Assembly (NCBI RefSeq): GCF_003050905.1
Contig: NZ_QAOT01000010.1
Length of the DNA: 64,000 bases
Reading direction: 5' to 3' (one strand)
Origin: Cereibacter_A azotoformans
GTDB taxonomy: Bacteria > Pseudomonadota > Alphaproteobacteria > Rhodobacterales > Rhodobacteraceae
Made by a program: the position numbers and the translations under genes. Below the pieces are notes generated by a model that saw only the letters and a list, made by a program, of their open reading frames with translations, did not search any database and had not been told where the DNA came from. Shown here in pieces: positions 59,996-64,000 of the stretch (the first letter of the stretch is position 1; every line of letters begins with the position of its first letter).

Positions 59996-60898
59996 ATGAC
60001 CGCCGTGACACCCCCCGCCCCGCCGACCTCGGAAAAGCGCCGCATCCTGCGCGAGTTCTGGTTCTACTTCTCGGAAAACCGCGGCGCCGTGATCGGCCTT
60101 GGCGTCTTCCTCGCGCTGGTGCTGGTCGCGATCTTTGCGCCGCTTCTGGCCCCGCACAGCCCGACGCTGCAGAACCGCGGCGCGCTGCTCATCCCGCCGT
60201 TCTGGCAGGAGGGCGGCAGCACGACCTTCCTTCTGGGCACCGATGCGGTGGGGCGCGACATCCTCTCGCGGCTGATCTTCGGCGCGCGGCAGTCGCTCTT
60301 CATCGGCTGCGTCGTGGTCTCGATCGCGCTGACGGGCGGGATCATCCTCGGCCTCGTCGCGGGCTTCTTCGGCGGCTGGGTCGATGCCGTCATCATGCGG
60401 GTGATGGACGTCATCCTCGCCTTCCCGTCGCTCTTGCTGGCGCTGGTGATGGTGGCGATCCTCGGGCCCGGCCTCACCAACGCGATGATCGCCATTGCCA
60501 TCGTGCTGCAACCGCACTTCGCGCGGCTTACCCGCGCGGCGGTGATGGCCGAGAAGAACCGCGAATATGTCATGGCCGCGCGCGTGGCGGGGGCGGGGCG
60601 GCTTCGGCTGATGTTCCGCACCATCCTTCCGAACTGCCTCGCGCCGCTGATCGTGCAGGGCACGCTCTCCTTCTCGAACGCGGTTCTGGATGCGGCGGCG
60701 CTCGGCTTCCTCGGGATGGGGGCGCAGCCGCCGACTCCGGAATGGGGCACCATGCTCGCCGAGGCGCGCGAGTTCATCCTGCGCGCCTGGTGGGTGGTGA
60801 CCTTCCCCGGCCTTGCGATCCTGACCACGGTGCTGGCGATCAACCTCGTGGGCGACGGGCTGCGCGACGCGCTCGACCCGAAACTGAAGCGGAGCTGA
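59996..60898 (+). CDS. dppC: Peptide ABC transporter permease DppC-like
   Basis: A 300-residue permease with an N-terminal cytoplasmic tail and six helices. LLGTDAVGRDILSRLIFGAR near residue 79 and the EAA loop (KNREYVMAARVAGAGRL) are DppC/OppC hallmarks. It follows dppB by 7 bases with GAGGGTTCC before the ATG. It completes the channel pair. Confidence 0.93.
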   Translation: MTAVTPPAPPTSEKRRILREFWFYFSENRGAVIGLGVFLALVLVAIFAPLLAPHSPTLQNRGALLIPPFWQEGGSTTFLLGTDAVGRDILSRLIFGARQSLFIGCVVVSIALTGGIILGLVAGFFGGWVDAVIMRVMDVILAFPSLLLALVMVAILGPGLTNAMIAIAIVLQPHFARLTRAAVMAEKNREYVMAARVAGAGRLRLMFRTILPNCLAPLIVQGTLSFSNAVLDAAALGFLGMGAQPPTPEWGTMLAEAREFILRAWWVVTFPGLAILTTVLAINLVGDGLRDALDPKLKRS

Positions 60899-60902
60899 GA
60901 TC

Positions 60903-61750
60903 ATGGCGCTTCTCGAAATCCGCAACCTCTCGGTCAGCTTCGCCACCTCGACCGGCCGCTTCCACGCCGTGAAGGGCATCGACATGACCGTCAACAGCCG
61001 CGAGGTGCTGGCGGTGGTGGGCGAGAGCGGCTCGGGCAAATCGGTGGCGATGCTGGCCACGATGGGCCTTCTGCCCGCGACGGCGCGGGTCGAGGCCGAC
61101 CTCCTCCGCTTTGACGGCCGCGACATGCTGAGCATGTCGGACGCCGACCGGCGCAAGCTCATCGGGCGCGACATCTCGATGATCTTCCAGGAGCCGATCG
61201 CCTCGCTCAACCCCTGCTTCACCGTTGGCTTCCAGATCGAGGAGGTGCTGCGCGTCCATCTCGGCCTTGGCGCCCGCGCACGTCGCGCCCGCGCGATCGA
61301 ACTGTTCCAGGCGGTCGGCATCCCCGACCCCGAGGCGCGGCTGGCCTCCTACCCGCACCAGATGTCGGGCGGCCAGTGCCAGCGGGTGATGATCGCCATG
61401 GCCATCGCCTGCAAGCCGAAGCTCCTGATCGCGGACGAGCCGACGACCGCGCTCGACGTGACGATCCAGAAGCAGATCCTCGACCTCCTGATGAAGCTGC
61501 AGGAGGACACCGGGATGGGGATGATCATGATCACCCACGACATGGGCGTGGTGGCCGAGACCGCCGACCGGGTGGTGGTGATGTACAAGGGCCGCAAGAT
61601 GGAGGAGGCGGGTGTGCTCGGGATCTTCGAGGCGCCGCAGCATCCTTACACCAAGGCGCTGCTTTCGGCGCTGCCCGAACTTGCGACCGGCGACCGCCTG
61701 CCCACGGTCTCGGATTTCGTCGATACCGAAGCTCTGGCAGGAGGCGTCTG

Positions 61751-61751
<1 letters not shown>
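60903..61751 (+). CDS. dppD: Peptide ABC transporter ATPase DppD-like
   Basis: A 282-residue ATPase of the Opp/Dpp class. Walker A GESGSGKSVA, signature MSGGQCQRVMIAMA and Walker B LLIADEPTTALD are intact. Its C-terminal part (HPYTKALLSALPEL) is the typical oligopeptide ATPase tail, though the Fe-S type cysteines common in this tail are not seen. It overlaps dppF by one base (TGATG). Confidence 0.93.
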
Positions 61752-62599
<848 letters not shown>

Positions 62600-62605
62600 G
62601 GGTTG

Positions 62606-62628
62606 GGGGCGGCCGGCCGAGCCGCCCC
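62606..62628 (+). terminator. Terminator after the dpp operon
   Basis: 8-bp stem GGGGCGGC / GCCGCCCC with a 7-base loop, 7 bases past the dppF stop, followed by GGTTTCA. Likely intrinsic terminator. Confidence 0.55.
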
Positions 62629-62653
62629 GGTTTCACGGATTTGGGAGGGTTCC

Positions 62654-63049
62654 TTGGCCAAGCTGATCCACAGCATGATCCGCGTGCAGGACGAGGCGCG
62701 CTCGGTGGCCTTCTACCGCGAGGCCTTTGGCCTCGAGGTGGCCGACAGGCTGGATTTCGACAGCTTCACGCTGATCTATCTCTCGAACCCGGAGAGCGGG
62801 TTCGAGCTGGAACTGACCGTCAACAAGGGCCGGAGCGAGCCCTATGACCTCGGCGACGGCTACGGCCATCTGGCCGTGTCGGTCGCAGATGTCGCAGCCG
62901 AACATGCCCGGCTGACCGCAGCCGGGCTCAACCCGCGGAAATTGGTGGACTTTGCCCCCGGGGGCGAGGTGATCGCCCGGTTCTTTTTCATCGCGGATCC
63001 CGACGGATACCAGATTGAAGTCTTGGAGCGCGGCGGCCGCTACCAGTAA
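62654..63049 (+). CDS. Glyoxalase I-like VOC protein
   Basis: About 131 residues, starting with a TTG codon 6 bases after GGGAGGG, which gives MAKLIHSMIRVQDEARSVAF. Metal-ligand positions of glyoxalase I are all present: His in LIHSMI, Glu in FELELTV, His in YGHLAVS and Glu in YQIEVLE. It could isomerise the methylglyoxal-glutathione adduct to lactoylglutathione. An upstream in-frame start at 62603 would run through the terminator hairpin and is not favoured. GloA itself often has small sequence differences, so substrate is not certain. Confidence 0.78.
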   Translation: MAKLIHSMIRVQDEARSVAFYREAFGLEVADRLDFDSFTLIYLSNPESGFELELTVNKGRSEPYDLGDGYGHLAVSVADVAAEHARLTAAGLNPRKLVDFAPGGEVIARFFFIADPDGYQIEVLERGGRYQ

Positions 63050-63050
63050 G

Positions 63051-63112
63051 CTTGCTTCCGGTGCCGGGGCCCGGCCTTTCGGGCAGGCCCCCGGTCGCAG
63101 GTTGGAAGCAAG
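63051..63112 (+). promoter_or_regulatory. Nested hairpin between the glyoxalase-like gene and the last gene
   Basis: Outer arms CTTGCTTCC (63051-63059) and GGAAGCAAG (63104-63112) enclose an inner GC-rich stem (CCGGGGCC against GGCCCCCGG). It starts right after the stop codon and ends 8 bases before the next ATG. It could be a terminator or a structured leader of the next gene. Confidence 0.5.
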
Positions 63113-63120
63113 GGGGTATC

Positions 63121-64000
63121 ATGCCGAAGAGCATGGGAATGGCGGTTGCCGTGCCGGCGACGCTGGCGGTGATTGCCGTGGGCGGCGCCGGGTTCGGCGC
63201 CTACATGTACAACGAGCGCAATCTTGCGCTGGAAGAGCTGGCGCGGCAGTCGGCGCTGAGCGGCTCGATCGCGGCGCTCGAGACGGAAGTGGCGGGGCTG
63301 ACCTCGCAGGTGAAGGCGGCCGAGAGCCAGCTTGCCGAGCGCCGGAGCCACCTTGAAGCGGCCCAGGCCGAACTCGCGACGGTCGAGGCCGAGCATGAGC
63401 GGCTTTCGTCCGAACTGGCGCCGATGCGCGAGGAGATTGCGAGTTTCGACAGCCGCAGGGCCGAAGCCGAGCAGGGCACGACCAAGGCCATCGAGGATTT
63501 CAAGGCCGCGGATGCCCGGCTGAAGGAGCTGACCGGCCGCGAGGACACACTCCGCGCGACCGTCTCGAAGCTTGCCGGCGAGGTGCAGGATCTCGATCGC
63601 CGGATGGAGGGGCTGCGGTCCGAGAGCGGCGCGCTGGTGGCGGCGGCCCAGTCGGCGGCCCGGCAGCGGACGGACCTGCAGGGCATGGTCGAGACGCTGG
63701 CTCAGCTTCTGGCCTCGCGGTCTGAGGAACTCGTGCAGCTCGAGCGGCGGATCGGCGAGCAGGATCTCAAGGTGCCCACCGAAGGCCCGGCGCCCCTTGC
63801 GGCCGCGGCCGGGGCAGGGGCACAGGCGGCGCCCGAGCCCGCATCCGAAGAGGCGCCTCCCGCTTCTGACGAGGCGGAAGAGGCCGGGGAGCCTGACGTG
63901 CCGACCGAGGAGGTTGACGAGCCCGCGGCACAGGCCGAGGAGGTTGACGCGTCCGAAGACGCCGCAGCCGCGCCCACGGACGCCGCCCCTGAGGAGGCCG
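63121..64000 (+). CDS. Membrane-anchored coiled-coil protein, 3' end outside the window
   Basis: At least 293 residues, open at the right edge. One N-terminal helix (about residues 6-28, VAVPATLAVIAVGGAGFGAYM) is followed by a long predicted coiled coil (about 32-220, Glu/Ala/Leu/Arg-rich heptads) and then a low-complexity Ala/Glu/Pro-rich acidic tail. I do not recognise a family. The layout resembles periplasmic or envelope scaffolding proteins with a single signal anchor. The ATG at 63121 follows CAAGGGGG. Confidence 0.7.
   Translation, partial: MPKSMGMAVAVPATLAVIAVGGAGFGAYMYNERNLALEELARQSALSGSIAALETEVAGLTSQVKAAESQLAERRSHLEAAQAELATVEAEHERLSSELAPMREEIASFDSRRAEAEQGTTKAIEDFKAADARLKELTGREDTLRATVSKLAGEVQDLDRRMEGLRSESGALVAAAQSAARQRTDLQGMVETLAQLLASRSEELVQLERRIGEQDLKVPTEGPAPLAAAAGAGAQAAPEPASEEAPPASDEAEEAGEPDVPTEEVDEPAAQAEEVDASEDAAAAPTDAAPEEA

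Overview
The window is high-GC DNA (strong G/C bias at third codon positions) from an alphaproteobacterium, most likely a Rhodobacterales member close to Rhodobacter/Cereibacter. The evidence is the sox cluster order, the hisS-hisZ-hisG block, the irr/fabA-fabB-fabI block, a CryB-type FeS photolyase, and Rhodobacter-like codon use. No CRISPR array, rRNA gene, transposase or intact prophage was seen. The last gene runs off the right edge.

Region 1 (about 0.2-13 kb) is a thiosulfate oxidation (Sox) island. soxS-soxR-soxT read rightward. soxV-soxW and soxX-Y-Z-A-B-C-D-F-H read leftward. A second YeeE/YedE (SoxT-like) transporter meets soxH tail to tail. SoxR (ArsR-type repressor) probably acts on the soxS/soxV and soxW/soxX gaps, which share an AT-rich motif. 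SoxXA, SoxYZ, SoxB and SoxCD form the periplasmic oxidation cycle. SoxV, SoxW and SoxS supply reductant. SoxF is a flavoprotein. soxE is absent and SoxD is a short one-heme form.

Region 2 (13-26 kb) holds an L,D-transpeptidase, ilvD, the ergothioneine genes egtB-egtD, cryB, a BCCT betaine-type transporter, an anaerobic sulfatase-maturase-type radical SAM enzyme, a siderophore-interacting flavoreductase and an ABC exporter. Region 3 (26-33 kb) holds a VOC protein, the unsaturated fatty-acid operon fabA-fabB-fabI with irr divergent from it, a transglutaminase-like protein, a thiolase/SDR pair of acyl-CoA degradation, and a small secreted protein.

Region 4 (33-43 kb) is one long leftward operon: xanthine dehydrogenase xdhA-xdhB-xdhC, then a BMP-family nucleoside/purine-type ABC importer (ATPase, two permeases, binding protein), closed by a strong terminator. 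Both large Xdh subunits contain GC-rich palindromic, repeat-like DNA translated in frame, which is the most unusual feature of the window.

Region 5 (43-64 kb) carries dnaE, slyX, hisS-hisZ-hisG, a DUF1489 gene, a TesA-type esterase divergent from a YbbA/YbbP-like ABC system, a phage-like orphan next to tRNA-Gly(UCC), a MltB-type lytic transglycosylase, a DUF2945 protein, a complete dipeptide-type ABC operon (dppABCDF), a glyoxalase-like protein and the start of a coiled-coil membrane-anchored protein.
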